A stretch of 64,000 nt of DNA from Penelope pileata (Eukaryota > Chordata > Aves > Galliformes > Cracidae), in contig WBMW01001574.1 of NCBI GenBank assembly GCA_013396635.1, positions 606,125 to 670,124 of the forward strand, in the 5' to 3' direction. The notes under the pieces are model-generated. The model was not told the origin of the DNA and made no database searches. It saw nothing but the letters and a program-made list of their open reading frames with translations. This document shows, one piece after another, positions 24,263-36,528 of the stretch (the first letter of the stretch is position 1; each line of letters begins with the position of its first letter). The position numbers were made by a program, and so were the translations under genes.

Positions 24263-27200
24263 ATCTGTGTCCCTTTGCTAGAAGGCTTTGAAAGATTTGA
24301 CCTACTTCTAGTAGCAGGTATTGGGGATCAGCCCTGCTTGGTCCAACCCTGTGTGTCCTTTGTCACCTGCTTAATTCTGTCCTTCCTGAGTGCTCTTTCC
24401 CATGTACCATGTGGGGCTGCTGTGTGCCATCACTTTGGATAGGCAGCCCAGCCATCTCTGCCTCACCTGGTGCTATGTGAGTTAACACAGATGGCTGCAG
24501 CTAGTTTAGGAAGACAATGCTACTTCTGTAGGTATCTTGCTCCCCTTTTTTTTCCTACTTCATTACTCACTTGTTCCTTGCAATGTCAGAGATTTCCCCC
24601 TGATGTTGCCTTTTTCCTGACAGCTTTCATCTCTGATGCCAATACCCTGACCAGTGTTGGATGTGGTAAGGAATAAGCCTACTCTAACAGCTTGCCTGAT
24701 CAGTTGAGGAAGATGCTGTCCCTGAAAAAACATTGCTTGTGCTGTGGGTAATGTGGCCTTGGAAGTAGACCTTTTACTACAAGTTATGTTCTTCTGAGAC
24801 CTCCAGGTCTGACTACCTACTTTTTTTGTACACGGTTACCAAGCCCTGCTGCTGTAAGCTTGTTCCTTGTCCTGTAAGCTTGTGAGGGGATGTGGTGACA
24901 AGCCCTGAAGAGTCCAGGCAGTCTGCTAATCTGGGAGTCTCCTCTCACTCTTCCTTCGAGCAAGCATGAGGAAGAGAGGATGTAATCTTTGCTTTCCAAA
25001 GGCCTGGGGGTTTTACAGCCAGTGCCTGGCAGAACAGTCTGATGTTAACATCCACCTGCTGAGGATGGGGGAACTCCTCAGCTTGACTGGTCACTTCCTG
25101 CCACTTGGAGCTGAGATGCCAGGAGCAGCACCCAGCCAGCTCGACTCCAGCAGTGACTGAAACTGCGCTCTTGCAAGAGCGGTTGCATAGCAAGGGCTTG
25201 AGAGTTTGCCCCTTCACTGTGAACACAGTCCTACTGTACTGACATAGAAGTACACTGATGCAGAGTGTCTGGTATCGGACTGTTAGCTGCGTGCTTTGAC
25301 TCTCAGCGTGAAAGAGCTGAGCCAGAGGAAGTGACGAATGGATGTGTGATTCAAGTAGGAGCTTATCTGGTGATGTTCACTACAAAGTTCACCAGGAAGC
25401 TTTGTGCTGTGTCTCGGACTGGCAAGTCTGTGACCAGTTGTCCTCACATTCTGGTCAGTGCATCTGTCCTCAGAACCAAGGTGTCAGGCTAGGACAGCTC
25501 TATTCTCCTGCTGTACACTGTCTGTTGGTTTGGCTTTCCATACTTGAAGCATAGCATCCTGTGCTCTGGTGCCAGGCTGGTCTTCTGTGCCCTGTGCGCA
25601 GGTGTTTCTTTAGGCCCTCATCTCTGTTGAGGGGGGGAAAAGCATTGCTTCAGTAGCATGCAGGCAACAGTACTCCAACTAAGTCACATAGCTGAGATCA
25701 TTTACGGTAATGCAAGTATACTTGAATACAGCTCTCCTGTTGAGTGCTCTCTGTATATGCTTGAGCTGGCTTCCCAAGATACAGTATGTGAAACTGAGTG
25801 TGTAGTGCCTGAGTGTTGTCCCTTCTCCCTCCTGGGGACAGAGCTGCAGAGGGAGAAAATGTAAACCCAGTTCTCAGCTTCGTGGTAAATCCCAACCTTA
25901 GGACAGTCCCACTGTAGAGTTTGTAGAGAACAAGGTGCTCAGGGATACCCTGGCTCCTGCTGCTTGATCTCACTCTGACTGCCTTGCTGCTGTTGTGCTG
26001 TGCTGATATGTTTTTATGCTCATCTTGATGAGTTCACTTGCACATAAGTTAAGGAGAGCTCATTCTGGAGCTGACTGACAGCTGTAGGTGGTTGCTGGAG
26101 GTGCCAGCATCGATGCATCCTGTGTACAGCCCTGTCTGCAGTGGCTTCAGAGCCACCACATTCTGGGGTGCTCAGTCCCTTTGTTCCACAGTACTGTCTG
26201 CTACTGGTGGATCTTCTGAACTGCAGGTCCCTCAGCATTTGAGGCTGTGCACAGGCACTGCGGGGCCCCACAGTTCCTGGAGCTCTGGGAGGCTGGGCAG
26301 GTGTTCGTGCTGGGATGGGCCTGGGGGAGGATGCGCTTGGAGGAGGCCTTTTCCCTGGGAGCTGTGAATGTCAGCAGCAAGCCTTGTTTGTAGGTCAGGG
26401 ATGAGGGCTGGCTTGATCTCCAGCCAGCTGATTATCTCCTGGCTTTTGAGGGTTGCTGCTCCCTTGGGAGCCCTGCGGGGGCCAGCCCTGCCATAGCCAG
26501 TTCAGCAAGGGCACTGTGACAGCTCTGCAGCCACCAGCCAGACTGTTTTGGTGCTATCTGTAATTAAACTGCTGGGGAGATGAGGGTGGCTTGCCTTTGT
26601 TTATTACAGGACTGATTTCTGACCTGAATACTGATGGGAGTGCTGGGTGCTAGGCTGCTGGGGCTGAGCCTGTTGCTTGTAGGTAGCTGCTGTATGGTGA
26701 AAGATGTGCTCTGTGAGTTACAACTCCGTGGGTTGAGCTGTGGTCTGTCACTGTTGTGGTTCACAGTGCTGGGATCTGACTGCTCTGAGGCTGCTGGGCT
26801 TGTTGTAAAGGGCCTTGCTGTTCTTGCTGAAGTAGCACTAATTGGCTGCATAGCTTATTGGAAATCTGCAGTGTACACATTGCGTAGTGTAAGCGAGTAT
26901 CTAATCCTCAGAGTTGGTGACTGGGGCAGAACATGGCCTGCTGCTGTAGCCTGCGAGTGGGCTTTCCTCTGGGATGAAAGTAGCATCCTGTTGGTGAGAG
27001 GTGGAGGCAGATGTGTTGCAAGGCCTTCAGGCAATGTGTGGGGTGTTTGGCTCCAAGGTGCTTTGGGAAGCTTGGACCTGTTTTCTTGACTTCAGCTAAT
27101 TAAGGCTTAGTTTTGGGTTCCCCAATCTCCTCCCAGTTTCTTGCACAAGAAGACCAAGATCTTGGAGGAGTCAAAGGAGAAAGTGTTTTTCCTGAATCAG

Positions 27201-29028
27201 TCAGTGAGCTGTAAGCTCCTGCAGTGTTATGCAGTGTAGCATGGTAAGAGCAGATCCCCGACTGAATAGCAAACCCCTCTCAATGTGCTGAAGGACATGA
27301 AATGTTGGTGCTGGATGGAGGGGTGAGGTTCCTGGAGGCTTGCTGTTCCATGCTGGAAAGCCCAAAGGTGGGCATGGAGCCCTTGTGGCTCAGGCAGGCT
27401 GTAGTGTTTCATATCTTCCTGTGTGCTGGTAAGTAATACCTGGGTCTGCTCTACAGTCACCCCTTTGCAGCTCAACCTGAGGGCCATGGCTGCCCCTCCG
27501 GAGATGAAGGGGGGTGAGACACCTGCATCTGCTTGCTGGGCGAGGTACGCTGCAGCCTCTGCTTGCTGGACTGTGCAGCATGCTCATGTGGGCACCATGT
27601 TTTGAAAAGACCCAGGACCTTGGGGAATCCCTGGGCATGTGGTTGCTATTAGCTCTGTTAAGCAGAACATCCTGCTGCTATGGGAAAACTCATAGATCCT
27701 TTCTATAAGGCGGATACCAGGCCCCTGTGGTGAGTGATGCCATGCTGTGTCAGTGCTTGGTAGTCTTGTGTAGTGCCTGCTGCTGTCCTGCCTGGCTGAG
27801 GCTGAAGGAGGGATCCTGAGGAAGCCCTGCTGGATATTCCCTGCTGGGATCTTGTTGGGAGGAAGGTCGCTCCAGCCTTCCAGCTGCTGCCTGGGAGAAG
27901 CTGTGCGCTTTCCTGGTGGTGGCAGCAGTAATCCTTCAAGGAGGCTGCTGTGAGGATGCATTTCCCAGGCCTGTGTGTGGGGAAGCAGTTCCTGTGACCC
28001 TTAGTGGAGGAAGGGGTAGGGTGGGTGTGGTGTCTGCTTGGCAGCAGCCCTGATGGGAATGCATCCTGCAGTGAGGCTGGGCTGTGCTGGGGGCTGCATC
28101 CTTCCTGCTATCCCTTGGGCTGGTGAGGCTTGGGTAAGGATATTCTAAACTTGCCTACTTGCTCTTCTGGGAAGCATGTCTAGATTGCTGTGCGTATTCC
28201 TTGTGAGGCTGAGTAAGTGTGGGGTCCTCACTGCAAGTGGCCAGTCCTGCCTGCGCCTGTTAGTCTTCTCCTGTGAGCTCTGTCTCCAACCTGGGAGTAC
28301 CGACTCTGTCTTGAAGGGAAGGGAAACAACATGTCCATGTGAGAGACACTCATGTTTGAGGTTCTGGGTTATGGTTTTGCATAAGGCTGTGAAATGAGGA
28401 CCTCTGAGAACAATATGCCGGTGTTAATTTCTGAACTGACATCTTTCCATCCTTGTGCAGTGGGTCTACCAGTAACACTGTGTTTTGCTGTCAGGAATTA
28501 GTGGGCAGGAGCCCAAAGCTGATCATGAAGGCAGTGTTCTGTGGAGACTGTGGTCCAGCTCTGTATCACCCATGGAGTCAGGCAGAGCAGCATGCTGTAG
28601 TGTGTATGGGTGGTGAGGCTGGTGGCATCACTGTGTCTGGTGGTGATTGATAACACTTGAGCATGTACAGCAGGAGTAAGATTAAGGGGATGGAGATACA
28701 GTGCTAGGATTGGAAGCTTGCTTAAATGGTTTGAAATACAAGGATCCTGCCTTGGAAGGACTGCAAGTGGTAAATGATGGGGTTCCCAGCAAAGCTGGGA
28801 AGACAAGATCAGGCTTATGAAGGAGGAGTGTGTAGCATGTGGCTCTACTGGAAAGTGGATGCTGGTGTGTAGTCAGCTGGGAGCAATGCTGACCAGATAA
28901 ACATGACAGGACCCCTGGAGCTATGCTCAAAATGTAGTGTTGTGCAGGGCTGTGCTCTGCAGGCTGCCCTCTGGGACAACAGCTGCCTGATCTGCCCTTC
29001 ATCTCTCCACAGAGATACTGCCACCACC

Positions 29029-31573
29029 ATGGAGGGGATTGTGACCATGTATCAGGACTTCATGAAGAAAGCAGGTGAGTGGCTCTGCCCAGCTGCAGTG
29101 CTTATTGTCACAGCTGTGGGGGTGTGGTCTGCCATCCTTGAAGCAGTGCAGGTCTAGTTGTGTTCTCCCTCTGACCTAACATAAGACCTAACATAAGTGC
29201 AGCTCAGGGTTTGTTTCTTTTTTTTTTTCTTTTTTCTTTAGGCTCCTTGAGACTCTTACCTTAGTGCCATTTTGGGCCCTATTGGGGCACTTGTGCCCTC
29301 CTGCATACCAAGTCTCCAGGCAGCCCTACAGCACAGCTTCTGGCTGTACCTTACAGAGTTTTGCTGGCTTCTCCAACCTCTGTTACCAGACTGCCCCCTG
29401 CCTGCACTCCTGTCCTGGGAGAACAGGATTTCCATGTCCTTGACTTTATTCTGGCATTAATGCTGTTGGTAGTGGGTTTGGATGCTTACTGCTGTGCACC
29501 GTGCCTCTCTCTGCAGACCCCCGCATTGCTGATTATCCACTGATGCAGTCCCCATTCCTAGTGTTGGGCATCCTTGTGACATATGTCTACTTCGTACTAT
29601 CTTTGGGTCCCCGGCTAATGGCAAACAGGAAGCCTTTGAACCTGAAGACGTTCATGGTGCTATATAACTTTTTCCTGGTGGGACTCTCACTCTACATAGT
29701 CTATGAGGTGAGTTGCCAGCCACAGGTGTTGTCTGGCACATAAAGCAGTCCATGCAGGCTGTGCGGGTGATGGGAGAGACCTTTGCAGGCTGCTCTCTAC
29801 CATTTTGAGCAGGGCTGGGGAAATGCAGTGATTGCTATGTTGAGCCTCACCCTGATGATGCTCTTGTTGCAGTTTCTGATGGCAGGGTGGCTTACTGGGT
29901 ACACCTGGCGATGCGACCCTGTGGACTTCTCGCAGGACCCCAAGGCCCTCAGGGTGAGTTCTCTTGCCTCTCATGATAAGTGGGGATGGCCTTCCTTGAT
30001 TGTCTGGAAAGCATGGTCACATTTACGACATTTACCTGCCTCTCTTCTGAGGCAAATGACTTAGTACCTGGCTTTTTAGTGTTACCCCAGGGTTCCAGTA
30101 TGGAGGCATGTGGTCACTGGGCATGTTCTGGCTGACATGAGTCTCATGTTAACCTGTTCTGTTACAGATGGTCAGTGTTGCTTGGCTGTTTGTCTTCTCC
30201 AAGTTCATTGAACTAACAGACACAGTAAGTTACTGGGGAGGCTCTGTGGTGGGGGGGAAGCTTCATCACTGCTTGCTGGGCAGGGATTTGAGGCCCAATG
30301 TACTTGGGGTAGGTGCCTCCTTTGGCCCTTCCAGTCTGAACTGCTAATGTTTCTATCTGGTGTCACTGGTGGGAGGTCACTCTGGATAAAACAGAGGCTA
30401 CTTGTAGAACATTACAGCTGTGGAAGTTGTGGGGTAACCTAACCTGTGGTGACAGTGAGCTTAGGGGAAAGAATTACTGAGACTGGACTGGACACTGAGT
30501 CAGTGGCCCAGCTTGCTTCACCTGCTCCTGGGGATGCTTGTCCTTGATGCTGTTGCACTCTTGTTGCAGGTCATCTTTGTCTTGCGGAAGAAAAATGAAC
30601 AGGTCACATTTCTGCACCTCTTCCACCACTCTGTTCTGCCTTGGAGCTGGTGGTGGGGAGCCAAGTTTGGACCAGGTAAGATTGGCTGGAGAAAGGGTCT
30701 AGTCAACATCAGCTAACCAGGGAGGAGGTTTTAACGGGGCTCCTAGGAGTTTCTGGTAGCACTGATTTGATGCAGATGATTGACTTATGCTAATGCAAAT
30801 CTGTCTAACAGGGGGAATGGGCTCATTCCATGCCATGATCAATTCCATGGTGCATGTTGTCATGTACTTCTACTATGGGCTCTCAGCAGCAGGACCTGCC
30901 TTCCAGAAGTACCTGTGGTGGAAGAAGCACATCACAGCCATCCAGCTGGTGAGTCCGTACCCTCTCTTTCTGATGTGAAAGATGCAAGTAGTAGCTGTAG
31001 CTGTCTCTTCTGTAGCCTCCCACTCTGGGTTCCTAGCAACTCTGGCCCATTGTGGCCTCTGATAGCCTTGTTAAGGCATGGGGGATGCTCAGCCTGCTGC
31101 CTCTGGGCTGTGGCTGTGTTGGGAGGGTGGTAGGCAAACTGCTGCTTTGGGGCTTGTGCCTGCTTCTTCCAGTTTCTGCTGGCTGCTCCTCACCATAAGG
31201 ACCTGTACTTAGGGTGGGCAAGGAGCCTACAGATTTCATTTAGGAAGAATGTGTGCAGTGAGAGATCCTTGACCCACCTCCCTTGGTTAACTTGTCCCTG
31301 CTTTGCCTTGTTCCCCAGGCACAGTTTGTGATTGTCTCCATCCACATCTCCCAGTATTACTTCATGCCCAGCTGCCAGTACCAGTTCCCTATCTTCATTC
31401 ATCTTATCTGGATCTATGGGACCATCTTCTTCATCCTCTTCTCCAACTTCTGGTACCAGTCCTATACCAAGGGCAAACGGTTGCCCAGGGTGGCTCAGCA
31501 AGCAGCCCAGCACAACGGTAGCAGCATCCGTGAGAATGGCACTGTCACCAACGGCAAGGTCAAAGCCAACTAG
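29029..31573 (+). CDS. ELOVL1: ELOVL1, very-long-chain fatty acid elongase 1
   Basis: ELOVL1 is the ER-membrane condensing enzyme that adds two carbons from malonyl-CoA to C18-C26 saturated and monounsaturated acyl-CoAs, feeding C24 sphingolipid synthesis. Coding exons: 29029-29074, 29517-29707, 29873-29953, 30168-30224, 30570-30675, 30812-30948, 31319-31573. They join to 290 residues. The start ATG follows CCACC in an exon that opens at 29013. Visible features are several hydrophobic segments, the catalytic histidine box HLFHH (residues 141-145), the block MINSMVHVVMYFYYGLS, and a C-terminal KVKAN that fits the KxKxx ER-retrieval signal. The protein is about 11 residues longer than the human one I recall, from a Gln/Asn/Gly-rich insertion before the dilysine tail. 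Intron 1 (about 8.7 kb, 20349-29012) holds the N gap, a hairpin and two CR1 copies, and I saw no other gene in it. The gene faces CDC20 tail to tail. Confidence 0.97.
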
Positions 31574-32758
31574 AGGGCAGCTTGGCCCTCCCAGAGCCAA
31601 TGAGAGCCCCGGGGCAGAGGCAGCTGGGACCTGCTCCCCTGCTCCTGGGTGCCACTAGCCAAGTCAAGTGCCTACAGACTGTTGTACCCCTGTGCCCAGC
31701 CCTGCTGTCCTCTGTCTGCATGCCCAGCCCCTCTGCTCTGAGCAGTCATGGGCAACTTCTCCTCTTGGGAGGGCTTGTGCTGTTTCCCTGTATTTGAGCA
31801 GAGAGGCAGCTGCCTGCATCACAGCTTGGGGCTGCAGTCCCATTCCAGTATTTCCAAAGGAATTTCCCCCAAGTGCCTGCATCTGGCCCTTCTGCCTGGG
31901 GGCCATTTCCTTCTGAGTAGGACCAAAAGAAGAGACTGATCCCTGTCCTGGTGCCCTCTCCTCTTCCCTGGCTCATCAGAGTCTGTGTGGATGAAGCGAC
32001 TGGTCCCTGGTTGCTTGCTGCTGCCAGCTCAAGTGAGTGTTCCTGCTCTACCATGCCTTGTGCCACCTTGTTCCATGCCACAGTGCTGCTTGTCCCTTGT
32101 GGTCCCTGTGTGCCCAGGTGGTAGTGGGGTCCTGCCCTGGTGTCTGTGCTCTGGTGTGGCTGTGGAGAATGTAGGGGCAGCAAGCATGGGACTTGAGGGC
32201 CCAGAGCTGCCCAGTACAATACACATGCCCTGTGCCTGGTACCAAGTGGGGTTATGACAGCCTGAAATGCCTCTACCACATAACAAGCCCAGGTTGCCTT
32301 GCATTGCCTTTCTGTGCCTGGGCTGGGTGCAGTGTCTGTTTTAGCCACTTGTGATCCAGAATGGCAGCTGGTGGCTTGCTCCAGAGTCAGAGAGGCCAAG
32401 CTCACTGTGCCTTGGACCACTTCCATTCCTGCGAACTTGGAGACTTGAGCAATAATTGCCCCTAGAATTGGCTTCTGGGCTCTCCTGCCTGGGATCAGCT
32501 CTGCTCTGGCCCAGTGTGAGCACAATGGAGGATGGTTGTAACGTACCCTGCTGTGGTGTGATGGGGAACACCTCTTGCCTTCATGGATCCTGCTAGGCCT
32601 GGGTGAGGGTGTACTTTGCTGTTCAGCTGGGCAGTGCAGCAGCTCTCCTGGGCCTGGTGCCTGTCACCTGCTCTGGCTGTAACCAAAGCCATGTCAGTGG
32701 CCTTGAGGATGAGGTGAAGGAGCCAGGCCCAGTCCGATTGGGCTGCTCTTCTATAGTA

Positions 32759-32764
32759 AATAAA
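32759..32764 (+). terminator. ELOVL1: ELOVL1 poly(A) signal
   Basis: AATAAA lies 1.19 kb downstream of the ELOVL1 stop codon, followed within 30 bp by T-rich sequence ('ccctctttttttttcctgg'). It gives a 3' UTR of about 1.2 kb. No earlier AATAAA was seen after the stop. Confidence 0.8.
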
Positions 32765-32789
32765 CAGACAGAAGGAGAAATGGCTCTGC

Positions 32790-35700
32790 CCTCTTTTTTT
32801 TTCCTGGCTTGCTGTGAAACTGTTCTAGGTGCTTGGTCCTGCCCACTGTTTAGAGGTGGGGCTGGGAGAAGCAGCTGGTGTAGCAGGTTTGTGCTGGGGG
32901 AGAGGGTGACAGTGTGCTGATGAAGCAGATTGCAGATTATTTCCAAGCTCTTTAGTAGAGCAGTGCTCAGGGCAGGAAATGTGTCAAGGCTCCTGTTGTG
33001 AAAGTGACTCCACCCTGTGTAAGAATGGCTGGGGTGGAACAGGGGTGTGAGCTGGGACTGGGGCCAGGAGAATCTGCTGCTGCTTTTCAGAAATCTTGTC
33101 CTGTACAGAAGTGGGGTGGACTGCAGATTAGAGACCCTGGAAATCCAGGTGATGAGGAGACAGCAGGGAGGCCAGCCAGTTCCTTTCTGAAGGGGAGGGG
33201 AAGGAATCTGCTTAACCAAAGCTGCTGCCATCTCTAGTGCTTCTGCAGTGCAGAAAGCATTTCAGGCTGGGCAGAGGATAGTTGCTGCTGCTGCCTTGCT
33301 CGTTTTACAAGCAGTACATCTTCTCCAGCTAAGTTCTGCTCCTCTCTACCAGCTGAGGCAGTCTGGCTTCAGGACTGTCAGTGCCACCTTCCCCACCATG
33401 TTGTGCTGAGTGGGGAAGCCAGGCCTGGGTGCTGACTCAAGCCTGAGAAGGTGAGTAGCCAGCTGGACTGTTTGTGGCTGGGAGGAATGCATGAGCCCAG
33501 CAGGCCTCCAGAAACTGAGTTTCACTGTAGGTTTGGTTGTGGTGTGGGGGGGCTTGAGTGGAAGTGCAGCCAAAGCCCTGCAGCTGGACTTGGTGTGCGA
33601 GAGAGCTCAGCTGCCCCTGCCTGCCCTGCTGTGCATCTCCCAGGAGGGAGATGAGGCTCTGAAACGTAGGAAATACTTGTAGAGAAGTTAAATGTATGTA
33701 ATTGATCTGTCTAACAGCATGTAGGCATCACCTGGTTAATAGAAGGATAATGAGCCCTCTGTAATTAAGTGCTAAAACAGGATAAGGCCTTGTGTAAATG
33801 TTCCCCCAATTGCTACTCCTGCTCCCTGGGCTGGCAGGAGAGTTCTGGTCCCTGCTGAAGTGATGTCATGTCATTTCAGTGCCCAGAAGTCACCGCTTCA
33901 GGAGCAGGAGGAGGCGATCCAACTGAGACGGAACTTTTCCATTGTTTAGCCTCCCTGTCCCTCCCAGTTGGCTCTTGGTAAAGACAAGACTGTCTTTGCT
34001 TTTGCCCAAAATAGCAACAATAGTTTAAACTACTTACACTTGGTATTTTAAAACATAGCAAACAGCCTATGTGTGTTCTTGTTGCCCTTCCTCCAATTGT
34101 TCCTATTAGCTGTAATCTTTCCATGGGCTGGCTGTGGTGCTCAGTGATTTATACCCTGTTGGAGGCAGGCTGGGCTGCTGTTCCAAACCGTGCTCACACC
34201 CTATATGGCAGCAACTGTGGGCTTGCTGTGTCAGAGCCCAGCTCTCTCCTCTCACTCCAGGGCACCAGGGCCAGTATGGGGTTGGGGAAAAACAGTGCAT
34301 TTCCATCCCCTTCCAGTAATGCTCAGAGGACTTTCAGGACGGGCATTAAAGCAGAGTTTCTGGGGGTGGATATGTGCAAAGGACACAGGCAAACCAAGCT
34401 GTGAGCAAGTTGAAGTGCTGGTGTGTGGGGCTAGGTGGGAAAACTACACCTGCTTTCAAATATGCAAAGCCTGTTTGCCAGAGCCAGGAACACACGACAA
34501 GTAGGGGCTCAGTAGTGGAAGTGACAAGGCAAGTCTGCTTTAATTGTCTGTCACTGGGGCATGGGGCAAGGCTCTTAAAGCTGCAACCCAGGTGAGGGAG
34601 GGGCTAAATCCTGTGTGTGGGTTCTTCCTTGTAGGCACCAGCTGCTACCTTGGGCTGTGCTTCTGAAGGAGAGTTGGCCTCATCTGCCCTGGACTTCCTC
34701 TGCTCTTCCAGGTGGCAAACAGGTGCACCAACAGCCTCACAAGGAAGATGCCTGGCTCAGGTGGAATCTGTCTGCCTCCCCTTCCCCTGCAGCTCCTGTG
34801 ATGCTGTACCTCTTGTGCCAGCTTTATGTGTGGCCCTTCTCTGGGGAGTGGGGAGGGAACACTGGCTGCCTTGGCACAGCTTGCAGTGGTACCACCAATC
34901 CCTGTGAAAGCTGCAGTCAATTTAAACACGAGAAACAGTGAGAGCCTGGTACAGCATGGTACTGTGCTAAAAAGAAGGTGAAAGTAGTAAATGATAATCT
35001 ACCTGCAGGTCATTGCAGGTGAGTGGCACAGGCTGAGCTGCTTTGTGTAGGCTAAGGTGCTAATTACAGCTGTGCAGTTCCCTGGGCCTCCCCAACCTGC
35101 CCTAAGCTGTGCTGGAATGGGTGCACAGTGCCCTGATGCAGCCCCACAGCCTCAGACAGCACAGCTCCAACATGCAGCATAGCATGGCGGCTGGGCTGGT
35201 CCTTGCTTGGGTAGAGGTTCAAATTTGCTCCTGCCCCACTCCATCTGTCCCAGTTGTACCAGCATAGTTAAGCATGAGATTCTTGAAGTGCTGGTGAGTT
35301 GAGTTCTGCACTACACTCCTGCTGAACCTTGCTGTCTTGCACCCAGCTTCAAGTTGGCACTAGGCCTTTCCCTCAGCAAGAAGGAAAGACAGCAATCAGG
35401 GCTGCTGTAAGAAATAGATGACCAAGGGTAGGGCGCTGAGTTCATAGCACGATTTCCAACGTGATTTCCAAGTTGGCTCTGACAGTGTAAACTAATACCA
35501 CGTTTTGCATCAGGCATCACACAATGCATGCCTTCCATTGCCAGCCCCTTCCTGGCCTTTGGACTGAGTACAGCTGTATCTCCATTCCCTGTTCTTCAAC
35601 AGGAACACTGGGCTCAAAGTCAAACCACTTGCTGTTTTGTTCAACTTGCTGCAGAAGGTGGTCTACTTTTGTGCCAACTTGTACAGTGCACTTCCTGGCT

Positions 35701-36440
35701 CCAGCACTCAGGCTTCATGCAGCAGAATGAGGGTACAGGTGTAGACTGCCAAGAACAAGTCCATAGACTACTCTAAGACTGCTGGTAGTTACAGATTGAG
35801 GCATGCTGAGGCCCCATTCACCAAGAGGCAGGACATGATGCAGATACAGCCTTACTGTGCTTCTAACAGCTTTGCTGATACACAACATAGCTGGCAGCAG
35901 CCAGCCCTCCCACAGGTAGGAGCTAACTAAGAGCAGCTAAGACAAGCTGGGGTATTTTCTCCTACACATACTGCAGGGCTGGAGCTACGGAGAGGGTCAT
36001 TTTGCTAAACTAGTCATGGATAGAAGAGGAGAAAGTAAACCAGGGTGATGCTTTTATTCTTAAGAAGCCCTGGGAACACTAGACATGGTTAGGTAATGAG
36101 GTAAATAGGGACATTAACCTTTCTATTTCTCTACCCAGAGCCAGAACACTGGAACCACTATCCAGCCTCAAAAGGCTAGGCCACTGTACCCTTCCAGTTT
36201 TAGTTAAGATGCTTAAAGAAAGGGGGATGTTTCCCATATAGCTTAACTAAAGGAAGGATGATGGAGTAGAGATCTGCTCAGGCACAGACTAGATGTTAAC
36301 TTCATCTTGGGAAGAGTTACTGCTGCAAGCTGACCAACCCTAAAGACAGAGCTCTACCACTTGCCCAGAAAACAAACTTCAGGGAAGAGTTTCTTGTTGA
36401 GCTAAGCCAAGGATGGGCCTTTCTTCTATCAGACTTAGAA
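32790..36440. other. ELOVL1-CDC20 convergent intergenic stretch
   Basis: About 3.65 kb between the two 3' ends. Only short, low-similarity reading frames occur, with no recognisable exon, repeat family or RNA gene. Composition is mixed, with no CpG cluster, so a hidden promoter is unlikely. Confidence 0.6.
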
Positions 36441-36461
36441 GATGAAGGCAAATTAAAGCCG

Positions 36462-36467
36462 TTTATT
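36462..36467 (-). terminator. CDC20: CDC20 poly(A) signal
   Basis: TTTATT on the plus strand is AATAAA on the minus strand, 62 bp beyond the CDC20 stop. This gives a very short 3' UTR of roughly 80 bp. Confidence 0.8.
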
Positions 36468-36528
36468 AACATTTAAAATACTATACAGTGTGCAAGCCTA
36501 TTTCCCCCCTTCCCATAACTCTGTGCAC

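Noticed and set aside
29171..29197. Tandem duplicate of a 12-base unit (gacctaacataa)
   Set aside because: Two copies only, in an ELOVL1 intron; consistent with simple slippage.
31746..32525. 259-codon minus-strand frame downstream of ELOVL1
   Set aside because: It is antisense to the ELOVL1 3' UTR, with no similarity I recognise and no splice or promoter context.
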